From Bradyrhizobium sp. SRL28 (GTDB lineage Bacteria; Pseudomonadota; Alphaproteobacteria; Rhizobiales; Xanthobacteraceae), in the NCBI RefSeq assembly GCF_018596315.1, contig NZ_JAHEAG010000003.1:1-64000 (forward strand): a DNA stretch of 64,000 nucleotides, written 5' to 3'. The translations under genes were made by a program, and so were the position numbers. Positions 18,016 through 26,982 of this stretch are shown one piece after another (the first letter of the stretch is position 1; every line of letters begins with the position of its first letter). The notes under the pieces were generated by a model that saw only the letters and a list, made by a program, of their open reading frames with translations, was not told the origin of the DNA and searched no databases.

Positions 18016-18465
18016 ATGAATCGCCTAGCCATCACGCTATCGCTCGCCGCCGCTTTCGCCGCCGGTTGCAGCGTCACCCATCTGCTCCGTCCGGCAATCG
18101 CCGCCGAGAACATCACCGCGCAGGTCATCAGCACCGGCGAGCTCGAAGGCGACAAGCTCGGCATGCCCTCGGGCACCGGAATGCGCTCAAAGCTGTTCGT
18201 TGCCGCCGACGGCATGACCATCTCGATCCAGGACGGCAATGTCGGCAAGCACATGCATCCCAACACCAACGAGATCCAGTACATCCTCGACGGCACCGGC
18301 ACGATCTGGCTGGGCGACAAGGAAGTGCGGGTAAAGCCGGGCGACCTCGTCGTGATCCCGAAGGGCACCGCGCATGGCGGCACCAAGCCCGACGGCCGCA
18401 CCCTCAAGGCGATCGCGATCAAGACGCCGCCGCAGGCGCCGGATGATACGAAGATGTTGAATTGA
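18016..18465 (+). CDS. Exported cupin-domain protein, possible lipoprotein
   Basis: A 149-residue protein. The N-terminus has a short hydrophobic stretch with a lipobox-like AAGC (Cys19), then a cupin barrel with HMHPNTNEIQYILDGTG (first cupin motif, His and Glu metal ligands) and PGDLVVIPKGTAHGG (second motif, His). It could be a metal-dependent dioxygenase or isomerase, or a simple binding protein in the periplasm. AGGGGAGGA precedes the ATG. It is divergent from the NitT/TauT-type binding-protein gene. Confidence 0.82.
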   Translation: MNRLAITLSLAAAFAAGCSVTHLLRPAIAAENITAQVISTGELEGDKLGMPSGTGMRSKLFVAADGMTISIQDGNVGKHMHPNTNEIQYILDGTGTIWLGDKEVRVKPGDLVVIPKGTAHGGTKPDGRTLKAIAIKTPPQAPDDTKMLN

Positions 18466-18484
18466 GTCTGCGCGTTGCAGAATC

Positions 18485-18575
18485 GTAGGGTGGGCAAAGG
18501 CGCGCTCTTCGCCGTGCCCACCATGTTTTTGCTGTGGTCGTGAACGGTGGGCACGCTTCGCTTTGCCCACCCTAC
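18485..18575. repeat. Palindromic repeat, family A, overlapping the MFS gene stop
   Basis: Starts GTAGGGTGGGCAAAGGCGCG and ends TTTGCCCACCCTAC. Its right end supplies the TAG stop (18572-18574 on the minus strand) of the MFS gene, and the following CGATTCCTG, also present next to the copy at 19950, encodes that protein's last residues. Confidence 0.9.
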
Positions 18576-19819
18576 GATTCCTGCCAGATCAGAAATCCCC
18601 GGCGGGCCACGATCGCCGCGGCGACAAGCTCCAGCGCGATGCAAACCAGAAGGGCGGCGTCATAGTCGCTGCTCCACCCCCGAATGAGGCCGATCAATGC
18701 GGGACCCAGCGCGCCGACGGTGCCGCTGATCGCGGTCGACAGGCCCATGACGACGACGAAACTGGCGGCGCTGAATTCGCGATGAATGATCAGCGGCGGC
18801 AGCGTAATGATGTTGCCGACCGAAAAACCAAAGACGGCGGACGCGGCCAGGATCATCGGCACGGTATCGGTCTGGCGGATGAGGAGAAGCGCCGCCGCCT
18901 GGCTGACGAGCGACACGGCGGTGACGAGCCGCGGATCGAACCGGTCGACAACCATGCCAAGGCCGAGGCGCCCTGCGATCGCCGTGAAGGTCATGACGGA
19001 AACCGCGAGCCCCGCGCTGCTGCGGCCGACCTTCGGTTCAAGCAGCGCGATCTGATGCACGATGAAGCCCACCTGGGCTACCAGGGCGAGCGCAAAGGGA
19101 AGCGAGATGGTCCAGAACGCCAGGCTGCGCAGCAGCTTCACGCGCGATATTTCGGCCGTTACGGACGACGATCGAGGTTGCGGCGGCTCGCTGGCCTCCA
19201 CGGCACCCATCTGAGATCGCGGGCCGATCCAGGCGAGCGCGACGGGCACGAGAACGACAACCGTGACCGCTGCCGCGATCAACATCGCGGCTGCAAAGCC
19301 TGTTCGTTCGACGAGAAGCACGAGCAAGGGCGTCGCGACGACCCCGCCGAAACTCGCACCGGTGTACGCCAGACTGATCGCGAGCCCGCGACGGCGCACG
19401 AACCACAGACTTACGACGGTCGCGATCACGACGGTTCCCATGCCGATCCATCCCAGCGACATCAGGATGAAGGCGGCATAGAGCTGCCAAACCGTGGTCG
19501 CCGATGCGAGCATCGCCATGGAGGCTGCAAGCGCTGCAATTCCGAGCAGGACGAGCCGCTTCGCGCCCAACCGGTCCACGAACTCGCTGGTGAAGGTCGC
19601 AAGGATATTGCTGCGCAGGAAGGACAGCGTGCTGGCCCCCGAGATCAGCGCGGGCGGCCAGCCATTCAGGCGCTGGAGTTCGACCAGGTAGACGCCCTGG
19701 CCGTAAAGGGCAAAGCCGAACAGAAACAGCGCCATGAGGAAACAGGCGAGCACGGCCCGCCAGCCAGCATAGCGCAGCAGCGTCTCATCAGGAGGGCTTG
19801 TGTCCTGTGCGGGGATCAT
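18572..19819 (-). CDS. Major facilitator superfamily transporter
   Basis: A 415-residue protein with about twelve transmembrane helices in two halves and a cytoplasmic loop with ASEPPQPRSS in the middle. Helix 2-3 loop-like motifs are weak, but IGMGTVVIATVVSLWFVRRRGLAISLAYTG is typical of the OFA/monocarboxylate-type MFS group. The substrate is unknown. The start at 19819 has GAAGG before it; the frame is open to 19861. The C-terminal residues QES and the stop are encoded by a palindromic repeat, so the original end has been replaced or trimmed. Confidence 0.85.
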   Translation of the reverse strand: MIPAQDTSPPDETLLRYAGWRAVLACFLMALFLFGFALYGQGVYLVELQRLNGWPPALISGASTLSFLRSNILATFTSEFVDRLGAKRLVLLGIAALAASMAMLASATTVWQLYAAFILMSLGWIGMGTVVIATVVSLWFVRRRGLAISLAYTGASFGGVVATPLLVLLVERTGFAAAMLIAAAVTVVVLVPVALAWIGPRSQMGAVEASEPPQPRSSSVTAEISRVKLLRSLAFWTISLPFALALVAQVGFIVHQIALLEPKVGRSSAGLAVSVMTFTAIAGRLGLGMVVDRFDPRLVTAVSLVSQAAALLLIRQTDTVPMILAASAVFGFSVGNIITLPPLIIHREFSAASFVVVMGLSTAISGTVGALGPALIGLIRGWSSDYDAALLVCIALELVAAAIVARRGFLIWQES

Positions 19820-19949
19820 CTGCCTTCGGGCCGTTGCGCCGCTCGAAGCCGCTTCCGGCACGGCCCGGCTTCACCATGCGCGTTTGGCTCGCGGAAGGCG
19901 AATAACAATTGAGCTGGTGACTGTAACAGTAGCAGATAACGGCAGAACC

Positions 19950-20038
19950 GTAGGGTGGGCAAAGCGCAAGCGTGCCCACCATTCATCCGCATCGCAGTCT
20001 CTGCAGATGGTGGGCACGCTTCGCTTTGCCCACCCTAC
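19950..20038. repeat. Palindromic intergenic repeat, family A
   Basis: GTAGGGTGGGCAAAGCGCAA at the left and TTTGCCCACCCTAC at the right, followed by CGATTCCTG as at 18575. It lies between the MFS gene and the ABC permease. Confidence 0.9.
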
Positions 20039-20061
20039 GATTCCTGCGATGACGGGGAGAC

Positions 20062-20850
20062 CTACCCCCTGCTCTCCGCCGCGACCGGCCGCCAGACCAG
20101 CAGCCGGCGCTCGACCAGCGTCACCACCATGTCGATCAGGATGACGAAAGCCGATAGCACGAACATGCCGGCGAACACGGCGGCGACGTCGAACACGCCT
20201 TCGGCCTGCTGGATCAGGTAGCCGAGACCGGCCGCCGATCCCAGATATTCGCCGACGACAGCACCGACCACGGCGAAGCCGACCGCGGTGTGCAGCGAGG
20301 AAAACATCCACGACAGCGCCGACGGCCAGTAGACATGCCGCGTCAATTGCCGTTCGCTCATGCCGAGCATGCGGCCGTTGTCCAGCACGGTCTGGCTGAC
20401 CTCCTTGACGCCCTGATAGACGTTGAAGAACACGATGAAGAACACCAGCGTCACGCCGAGCGCGACCTTGGACCAGATGCCCAAGCCCAGCCACAGCGTG
20501 AAGATCGGCGCCAGCACCACGCGCGGCAGCGCGTTGACCATCTTGACGTAGGGATCGAATACCGCGGCGACGCGCGGCTGGCGCGCGAACCAGAAGCCGA
20601 CCAGCACGCCGCCGACCGAGCCGATCACGAAAGCCAGCACCGACTCCCACAGCGTAATCATCAGATGCTTCCAGATCACGCCTGAGGAGAACCATTTGAC
20701 GATCTGGCTCGCGACATCGACCGGGTTGGAGAAGAAGAACGGCGGCAGCAGGATGCGGCCGAACACCGGCACGGTGGCGAGGAACTGCCACAGCGACAGT
20801 GCGACCACCGCCACCATCAATTGCCAGAACAGCAGTGTCAGGCGCGACAT
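20062..20850 (-). CDS. NitT/TauT-type ABC transporter permease
   Basis: A 262-residue membrane protein with about six helices and the binding-protein-dependent permease loop visible as LDNGRMLGMSERQLTRHVYWPSALSWMFSSL (EAA-like region). It belongs with SsuC/TauC permeases. Its ATG overlaps the TGA of the ATPase gene upstream, so the two are translationally coupled. The matching periplasmic protein is probably the one at 16768-17796. Confidence 0.9.
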   Translation of the reverse strand: MSRLTLLFWQLMVAVVALSLWQFLATVPVFGRILLPPFFFSNPVDVASQIVKWFSSGVIWKHLMITLWESVLAFVIGSVGGVLVGFWFARQPRVAAVFDPYVKMVNALPRVVLAPIFTLWLGLGIWSKVALGVTLVFFIVFFNVYQGVKEVSQTVLDNGRMLGMSERQLTRHVYWPSALSWMFSSLHTAVGFAVVGAVVGEYLGSAAGLGYLIQQAEGVFDVAAVFAGMFVLSAFVILIDMVVTLVERRLLVWRPVAAESRG

Positions 20851-21677
20851 CAGCCGACCTCCGCACTTAGCGTCGACTGTACATAACCCTTCATCACTTC
20901 GTCCTTCAGCACGCTCCAGATTTCGCGGTGCAGTTCGTGGAATTGCTTTTCCATCCGCACTTCCGAGATGTCGCGCGGGCGCGGCAGCGGCACACGCCAG
21001 TCGCCGATGATGCGCGCGGATGGCCCTGCCGACATGATCACGACGCGATCGGCAAGCGCGATCGCCTCTTCGAGATCGTGGGTGACGAACAGCACCGCCT
21101 TGCGGTCGGCGTTCCACAGTTCCAGCAGCAGGTTGCCCATGATCTGCCGGGTTTGGGCGTCGAGCGGGCCGAACGGCTCGTCCATCAGAAGGATTTTTGG
21201 ATCGCGGATCAAAACCTGCGCGAGGCCGACGCGCTTGCGCTGGCCGCCGGACAGCATGTGCGGATAGCGGTTGGCGAACGCGCCGAGCCCCACTGACGTG
21301 AGCCAGCCCTGCGCCCGCTGCAACGCCTGCTCGCGCGGCGCGCCCTTGATGTCGAGGCCAATGGCGACATTGTCGATCGCGGTCTTCCAGGGAAACAGCG
21401 CATCGGCCTGAAACAGATAGCCGGCTTCCCGGTTCAACCCCGTCAGCGGCTGACCGAAAATCTTCACCGACCCCGCGGCGGGCTTCAAAAGCCCGGCCGC
21501 CACGTTGAGCAGCGTCGATTTCCCGCACCCGGTCGGGCCGACAATGGCAACAAACTCGCCATGGGCGACGGACAGGCTGGCCCGCTCCACGGCTGTGTAG
21601 ACACGATCCCCGGCCACGCGAAACGCCACCGTCGCGTCGTCAAGGGCGACCGCCACGGGCTCTGCGGTATCGGCCAT
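20850..21677 (-). CDS. NitT/TauT-type ABC transporter ATP-binding protein
   Basis: A 275-residue ABC ATPase: Walker A GPTGCGKST (about residues 46-54), Q-loop FQADALFPWKT, signature LSGGQRKRVGLAQVL, Walker B ILLMDEPFGPLD and switch His in VTHDLEEA. The sequence and length match SsuB/TauB. It couples ATP hydrolysis to the adjacent permease. Confidence 0.92.
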   Translation of the reverse strand: MADTAEPVAVALDDATVAFRVAGDRVYTAVERASLSVAHGEFVAIVGPTGCGKSTLLNVAAGLLKPAAGSVKIFGQPLTGLNREAGYLFQADALFPWKTAIDNVAIGLDIKGAPREQALQRAQGWLTSVGLGAFANRYPHMLSGGQRKRVGLAQVLIRDPKILLMDEPFGPLDAQTRQIMGNLLLELWNADRKAVLFVTHDLEEAIALADRVVIMSAGPSARIIGDWRVPLPRPRDISEVRMEKQFHELHREIWSVLKDEVMKGYVQSTLSAEVG

Positions 21678-21938
21678 GCTTTCTCCCCAAGATTTGGACG
21701 GATGCCTTAGCGGTTACCAAGGATAAGTTCAACGCGGCGCTGCAACGCGGGTCGTTGATCATCTCCGGCTTTCGGATTGAGCCGGTCGAGACTTCGGCTT
21801 GCCCTCTTTTGCAGGGCGACCGTTTTTACGCCCCGCGATCGAGAATTAGAGGCTAAGATGGCGGCCGGCGAACAAGAAGGGCAAGATCAGGAAGGGCAAG
21901 CAAGGCATTCAAAATCATTGAATTTGGGAGCAGAGATT

Positions 21939-22349
21939 ATGTGTAGAGCGTTCCGATTGGCTGGGGCAGCCGTCATGTTGGGCTCGAGCATCTTTTCCGT
22001 GGCCGAAGCGCGGGCGATCGAACTTACAGGCGCATGGGCGGGGCACGCGGATCTGTGCAGCCAGGTCTTCACAAAGAAGGATGGCAGGGTCGAGTATGCA
22101 GAGTTTTCCGAGCTTTTCGGTTCAGGTTTCATCATCGATGGCGACCGGATCAGAGGAAGAGCCGCGACCTGCACAATCAAATCCAGGAAGCAGGAGGGCG
22201 ATAGCCTCGAGCTTTCCGCAGCTTGCGCGTCGAGCATCATGACCCAGGATGTCCGATTCAGTCTGAAAATCATCAACGACGATACTATTTCCCGGTCATT
22301 TCCCGAGATTGCGGGAATGAGCCTGAACTACACGAGATGCAAGTTCTAA
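21939..22349 (+). CDS. Secreted hypothetical protein
   Basis: A 136-residue protein with a signal peptide (MCRAFRLAGAAVMLGSSIFS, then AEARA-IEL cleavage near residue 26). The mature part has four cysteines (LCSQVF, AATCTIK, SAACASS, YTRCKF), suggesting periplasmic disulfides, and begins with LTGAWAGHADLC, a lipocalin-like or META-like opening. I do not recognise the family. GGGAG precedes the ATG; the longer open frame upstream is unlikely. Base composition is lower in GC than its neighbours. Confidence 0.65.
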   Translation: MCRAFRLAGAAVMLGSSIFSVAEARAIELTGAWAGHADLCSQVFTKKDGRVEYAEFSELFGSGFIIDGDRIRGRAATCTIKSRKQEGDSLELSAACASSIMTQDVRFSLKIINDDTISRSFPEIAGMSLNYTRCKF

Positions 22350-22472
22350 GCGAACGCCTGATGCCTGCTCAAAACTCGCTACCGGACAATGGTGGGTGAT
22401 GGTGCCCATTCAAATCACCGAAGCGCAAAGCTCGCACGCGATGGAATCCGACGCCGCGAACGAGCTGATTAT

Positions 22473-23414
22473 CTAAAACGCAAACCAGGCCTTGGCGACG
22501 AACGTCGCGCTGCACCAGTTCGAGATAAGGCCAGCCGGGTTGGTAACGGGATCGACACGGCCACCCAGCCGTGCGTTTGGATCTCCGGTGAAGACGAAGC
22601 AGTTCTCTTTCGACAGATTGGTGTCGTAGTAGCGCAGATCGAGGTTGAAGGCCTTGTGAGTGAAGGTCACCCCCGCCTGCCAATTGAGATAGGCGGGTAG
22701 CGGGAAGCCGCCGAGGGTTGGCATCTGATTTCCGAACCACGAATAGCCGGCAGCGGTAGTGAAGGATATGCCAAGGTTCGGCGGGAGCAGACGGCCCGGC
22801 ACGTCGTAACCCACACCAGCCGCGACGTATTGGCTCCAGGCGCCGGTGTTTGAGACGTTCGGAGAATAGGCGTAGCCGGCGGCGACGCGGACCTGTTCGC
22901 CGATGCTTCGATCGCCGCGGACAACCGCCTCCCAATAATTGATGCCGGTCTCGCCGAGTAGCCTCTCTCCGGGATAGGCGAAATAGGTCATGCCGAAATC
23001 GAAGTCGATCGTTGCGATCTTCGGGCGGACGCCGGCCGCAAAAGTGAACTCGGCGAATGGTTGAGTCGGCAGTTTGACGGTGGCCACGGTGGTGCCGGCG
23101 TACAGAGCGCCAAACCTTGCTTCAACGGCAGCCCCGGCTGCGGGCCCGTGATCGGACAGCGTGGTCCCGCGATAAATGTAGTCGGATGCAGCCCCCGCGC
23201 GGGCGCTGAATTCGAGCTCATTCGCAGACGTTGCGCGGTTCGGGTCGGAGGCGGACCAGCCGCGATTGCCAAGGCCGATCGCACCGCCCGAGCTGACCTC
23301 AGGGGTTTGCGCGCGCGCCAAGCCGCCGGTCATGGGCGCAAGCGATAAGGCAACGAACACGGCAATCGAGGTGCCGCCGACGAGCCAGACTTCTGCAATG
23401 CCTCGCTGCCGCAC
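22473..23414 (-). CDS. TorF-like putative porin
   Basis: A 313-residue exported protein. A signal peptide is followed by alternating beta-strand patterns, including FSARAGAASDYIYRGTTLSD, which resembles the start of the TorF family of putative porins, and a final aromatic residue (AKAWFAF) typical of outer-membrane beta barrels. It would form an outer-membrane channel of unknown specificity. It lies six bases downstream of the VIT-like membrane protein gene, so the two are likely one transcript. Confidence 0.78.
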   Translation of the reverse strand: MRQRGIAEVWLVGGTSIAVFVALSLAPMTGGLARAQTPEVSSGGAIGLGNRGWSASDPNRATSANELEFSARAGAASDYIYRGTTLSDHGPAAGAAVEARFGALYAGTTVATVKLPTQPFAEFTFAAGVRPKIATIDFDFGMTYFAYPGERLLGETGINYWEAVVRGDRSIGEQVRVAAGYAYSPNVSNTGAWSQYVAAGVGYDVPGRLLPPNLGISFTTAAGYSWFGNQMPTLGGFPLPAYLNWQAGVTFTHKAFNLDLRYYDTNLSKENCFVFTGDPNARLGGRVDPVTNPAGLISNWCSATFVAKAWFAF

Positions 23415-23420
23415 CGTCGA

Positions 23421-24104
23421 CTATCCTCCAAGGGCTACCGCGATGCCGACCAACGCACTGCCAAAAGCCACCATCGAAAGACCCGCCACCCAGGGCTTAA
23501 TTCCGCTCTGGACTCCGAACGCGTAGCCACAGCAGAACAGCATCGCGATGGCGACGGCGTAGGAGACACGCAACGCCAGTTTGGCGTCGCTGACGAGGAT
23601 GAAGGGGATCACGACCGGGAAAGTCGCAAGGAAACTCAGCAAGCAAAGACCCAGCGCTCCGGTCCAGTCGCGCCTGGTCAGCTTCGGACCCTTGGGCTCA
23701 GGCGACTGCAGCACTTTTTGCCGCATCAACTCCAGTTGCTCCGCGGGCAGGACCGACACCAATTCCGGCGGCAGCGCGTCGGCGATGACGCGTTGCGCGG
23801 TCTCAGCATCCGGCGCCTGCCGTATTGCGCGCAGGGTCAGGTTCTTGCCGCCCCGCTCATTGATACGCGCCAGCAAATAAAGACCGCCGTCAACGATGCC
23901 CCAAGCCAGGTTGCAGCCGAGCGCTCCGATCAGCATCGTTTGAATCTTGATGTTGCCCGACGTTGCGACACCGAGGCTGCAAATGAAGGTGAGAGCCATG
24001 ATCAGGCCGAACAAGGTCTCCGAGATCCGTTCCATCGGATCCAGCACGCGCCCGAAAGGACTATCCGAGACCTCTGACATCGAATCAAACGCCCGTTGGC
24101 TCAA
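23421..24104 (-). CDS. VIT-like integral membrane protein
   Basis: A 227-residue protein with five predicted helices: two near residues 30-80, a soluble segment (about 85-145, with RVIADALPPELVSVLPAEQLELM), and three from 150 on. The segment LGCNLAWGIVDGGLYLL resembles the VIT/CCC1 metal transporter helix (N-x-x-W-G-x-x-D-G), so transport of a divalent metal is possible. The assignment is tentative because the family's metal-binding glutamates are not obvious. It is paired with a porin-like gene. Confidence 0.6.
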   Translation of the reverse strand: MSQRAFDSMSEVSDSPFGRVLDPMERISETLFGLIMALTFICSLGVATSGNIKIQTMLIGALGCNLAWGIVDGGLYLLARINERGGKNLTLRAIRQAPDAETAQRVIADALPPELVSVLPAEQLELMRQKVLQSPEPKGPKLTRRDWTGALGLCLLSFLATFPVVIPFILVSDAKLALRVSYAVAIAMLFCCGYAFGVQSGIKPWVAGLSMVAFGSALVGIAVALGG

Positions 24105-24444
24105 CCTTCAGGGCAAATTTGTTGACTATATTAGCCGGCCGAGCCGACCTTTCTGCACAGAGTAGGCGCGGAGCACAGTACCGAGTACCGCAGTACGATC
24201 AAACCTCCGACTTCATGCTCGACGCCATGGCTCGCTATAAATCGCGCGCCGCCACCCGAACCCCGATGATGTGTAGGTTATCGCCGGAAGTCAAAGCCAT
24301 TTAATTGCGGCGTGATCCGCGATCATGAGGTTTGGAATTGAAGGGCCCGTCGCATAAAAGATCCCGCGCTCGGCTCACGGCCGGCCATTTATCGGCTATC
24401 ACTGTATCCGTTGGGAATCGCGCCAAGGGTTGAGACCGCACCAA
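24105..24444. other. Intergenic region without recognised gene
   Basis: A 340-base gap between the divergent VIT-like gene and the osmoprotectant-type ATPase gene. It should hold the promoters of both. TTGACTATATT near 24121 is promoter-like, but no complete -35/-10 pair stands out. Confidence 0.4.
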
Positions 24445-25233
24445 ATGCCGACCACTCCCCTGATCGCCTATACTCACGTCGGCAAGACCTTTGACGATGG
24501 CCGCGTGAGGGCCGTCGACGACGTTTCACTCGACGTCGCCGAGGGCGAATTCCTGGCCATCGTCGGCGGCTCCGGTTCGGGCAAGACGACGCTGTTGCGG
24601 CTCGCCAACCGGCTGATCGAGGCGGACTCCGGCTCGATTACGGTCGAAGGCGAGGACGTGCGCAATGTCGATCCGATCCTGCTGCGGCGGCGGATCGGCT
24701 ATGTCTTCCAGAGCGGGGGATTGTTTCCGCATCTCAGCGTCGCCGGCAATATCGGCATTACGCCGAAGCTGACGGGCACACCGCCCGCGGAGATTTCCGC
24801 GCGGGTGGATGAACTGCTCGACCTGGTGCGGCTCGACCGGGCGCAATACCGTGACCGGCTGCCGCATGAACTCTCCGGCGGCCAGCGCCAGCGCGTCGGC
24901 GTGGCGCGCGCGCTTGCCGCAAAACCGCGCATCGTGCTGATGGATGAGCCGTTCGGCGCACTTGACCCCTTAACCCGCGACGCGCTCGGCGACGATTTTC
25001 GCGAGCTGCATCGCACGCTCGGCCTGACCACGGTCATGATCACCCATGACATGACGGAGGCGATCCTCCTCGCCGACCGGATCGCGGTGATGGGAGGCGG
25101 AAAGCTGCTGGCGCAGGGCACGCCATCAGAGCTTTCCGAAAGCGACGATACTTACGTCGGCGAACTCCTGCGCACGCCGCGTCGGCAGGCCGAGCGCCTC
25201 GGCGCCTTGCTGCCCCGCGAGGGTGCGGCATGA
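24445..25233 (+). CDS. Osmoprotectant/glycine betaine-type ABC transporter ATP-binding protein
   Basis: A 262-residue ABC ATPase (Walker A GGSGSGKTT, signature LSGGQRQRVGVARAL, Walker B IVLMDEPFGALD, switch His in ITHDMTEA). It resembles the OpuCA/ProV group but lacks the C-terminal CBS domains found in OpuCA and OpuAA. The gene overlaps the next one by four bases (ATGA). The start at 24445 fits the family; a TTG at 24430 is an alternative. Confidence 0.9.
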   Translation: MPTTPLIAYTHVGKTFDDGRVRAVDDVSLDVAEGEFLAIVGGSGSGKTTLLRLANRLIEADSGSITVEGEDVRNVDPILLRRRIGYVFQSGGLFPHLSVAGNIGITPKLTGTPPAEISARVDELLDLVRLDRAQYRDRLPHELSGGQRQRVGVARALAAKPRIVLMDEPFGALDPLTRDALGDDFRELHRTLGLTTVMITHDMTEAILLADRIAVMGGGKLLAQGTPSELSESDDTYVGELLRTPRRQAERLGALLPREGAA

Positions 25234-26789
25234 GTCTCTTCACCGATCCGCGCTGGGGCGAGGCGCTGGGCCACCTGCCCGATTATCTCGGCAACCATGT
25301 CCGCGTCAGCGTCACCGCGCTGGCGCTGGGCTTACTCGTCAGCCTGCCGCTCGCGATCCTCTCGCGCCACCGGCCCGTGCTGCGCGGCGCGCTGCTCGGG
25401 CTCGCCAGCATCGTGCAGACGGTGCCGGGACTGGCGTTGCTGGCGCTGTTCTATCCGCTGCTGCTGGCGCTCGCGGCGCTGTCGCTGTCGTGGTTCGGGT
25501 TTGGCTTCTCCGCCTTCGGATTTTTGCCTGCGGTGCTGGCGCTGGCGCTCTATTCGATGCTGCCGGTACTGCGCAACACCATCACGGGCTTGCAGGGCGT
25601 GGAGCCTGCGATCCTCGAAGCAGCCCAGGGCGTCGGCATGACGCCGCGGCAATCGCTGTTCACGGTGGAATTGCCGCTGGCGCTGCCGGTGATGATGGCG
25701 GGCATCCGCACCGCGGCGGTCTGGGTGATCGGCACCGCGACGCTGTCGACGCCGATCGGCCAGACCAGCCTCGGCAATTACATCTTTGCAGGGTTGCAGA
25801 CCCAAAACTGGGTGTTCGTGCTGTTTGGCTGCCTTGCCGCCGCGGTGCTGGCGCTGGCCGTCGATCAACTGCTGGCGCTGATCGAAAGCGGCCTGCGCCA
25901 CCGCAGCCGTTTTCGCGCGGTGCTGGGCGGCGCCGGGATTGCGGCGTTGGTCGCGGCCACGCTGGTGCCCACTGTGATGCGCTCGCAAACGAACTACGTC
26001 GTCGGCGCAAAAACCTTCACCGAGCAATACGTGCTGTCGGCATTGATGGCGCAGCGGCTGAAAGCAGCCTCCCTTCCTGCGACGACACGCGAAGGCCTCG
26101 GGTCCAACGTGATCTTCGAAGCGCTGGCGGCCAACGACATCGACGTCTATGTCGACTATTCCGGCACGCTGTGGGCCAACCAGTTCCAGCGCACCGACAT
26201 CAGGCCGCGCCAGGAGGTGCTGGCCGAACTGAAGACGATGCTGGCGAAGCAGAACATCACGCTATTGGGCGAACTCGGCTTCGAGAACGCCTATGCGCTG
26301 GTGATGCCGCGCAAGCGCGCCGAGCAGCTCGGCATTCGCACCATCGCCGACCTCGCCTCGCGCGCGGCGAACATGTCGATCGCCGGCGACTATGAATTCT
26401 TCTCGCGGCCCGAATGGACCGCGCTGCGCAAGGCCTACGGCCTGTCGTTCCGCGGCCAGCGGCAGATGCAACCGGACTTCATGTATGCGGCGGTCGCCTC
26501 CGGCGAAGTCGACGTCATCGCCGGCTACACCAGCGACGGATTGATCGCGAAATACGATCTGGTTGTTCTCGGCGACATCAGGCGCGCGATCCCGCCCTAC
26601 GACGCGATGGTGCTGCTGGCGCCCAAGCGCGCCAATGACGAGGGCTTACGCAAGGCGCTGACGCCGCTGCTCGGCAAGATCGACATCGCCACGATGCGCG
26701 AGGCCAATCTGCGCGCGGCCGGCAATGATGCGACAAGCTCGCCGGATGCAGTGGCGCAGTGGCTGTGGGAGAAGGTGGGGAAGAAGTAG
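25230..26789 (+). CDS. ABC transporter permease fused to glycine betaine/choline-type binding domain
   Basis: A 519-residue fusion. Residues about 1-215 are an OpuCB/ProW-like permease with five or six helices and the coupling loop ILEAAQGVGMTPRQSLFTVELPLALP. After a further helix (about 235-255), residues about 260-519 form an OpuAC-type substrate-binding domain that starts VGAKTFTEQYVLSALMAQRL and contains DVYVDYSGTLW. The fusion places the binding domain on the periplasmic face, anchored to its own permease. With the ATPase it forms a two-gene importer, probably for quaternary ammonium or choline-like compounds. Confidence 0.9.
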   Translation: MSLFTDPRWGEALGHLPDYLGNHVRVSVTALALGLLVSLPLAILSRHRPVLRGALLGLASIVQTVPGLALLALFYPLLLALAALSLSWFGFGFSAFGFLPAVLALALYSMLPVLRNTITGLQGVEPAILEAAQGVGMTPRQSLFTVELPLALPVMMAGIRTAAVWVIGTATLSTPIGQTSLGNYIFAGLQTQNWVFVLFGCLAAAVLALAVDQLLALIESGLRHRSRFRAVLGGAGIAALVAATLVPTVMRSQTNYVVGAKTFTEQYVLSALMAQRLKAASLPATTREGLGSNVIFEALAANDIDVYVDYSGTLWANQFQRTDIRPRQEVLAELKTMLAKQNITLLGELGFENAYALVMPRKRAEQLGIRTIADLASRAANMSIAGDYEFFSRPEWTALRKAYGLSFRGQRQMQPDFMYAAVASGEVDVIAGYTSDGLIAKYDLVVLGDIRRAIPPYDAMVLLAPKRANDEGLRKALTPLLGKIDIATMREANLRAAGNDATSSPDAVAQWLWEKVGKK

Positions 26790-26799
26790 GAGGTTCTTC

Positions 26800-26957
26800 C
26801 GTCATTGCGAGCGCAGCGAAGCAATCCATCTCGCCGCAAGCTGAGGCATGGATTGCTTCGTCGCTTCGCTCCCTTGCGCAAACGCTTCGCGTTTGTCGCA
26901 GGCAATGACGGGGATGGAGACGTGGATGGCCGGCAACGGAAGCTTTGCCCACCCTAC
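26800..26957. repeat. Family C repeat plus half of a family A repeat
   Basis: CGTCATTGCGAGCGCAGCGA and GAAGCAATCCAT open an element that closes with GCATGGATTGCTTCG and CAATGACGGGG; a similar element lies at 31525. It is followed by a truncated family A end, GCTTTGCCCACCCTACGG, at 26940-26957. Confidence 0.75.
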
Positions 26958-26982
26958 GGGATCTCGCAATGACGATGTAGCG

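Noticed and set aside
21678..21938. Open plus-strand stretch before the secreted hypothetical gene (reads KDKFNAALQRGSLIISGFRI)
   Set aside because: It has no good start codon or family match and ends at an internal stop; it could be a gene remnant but cannot be supported.
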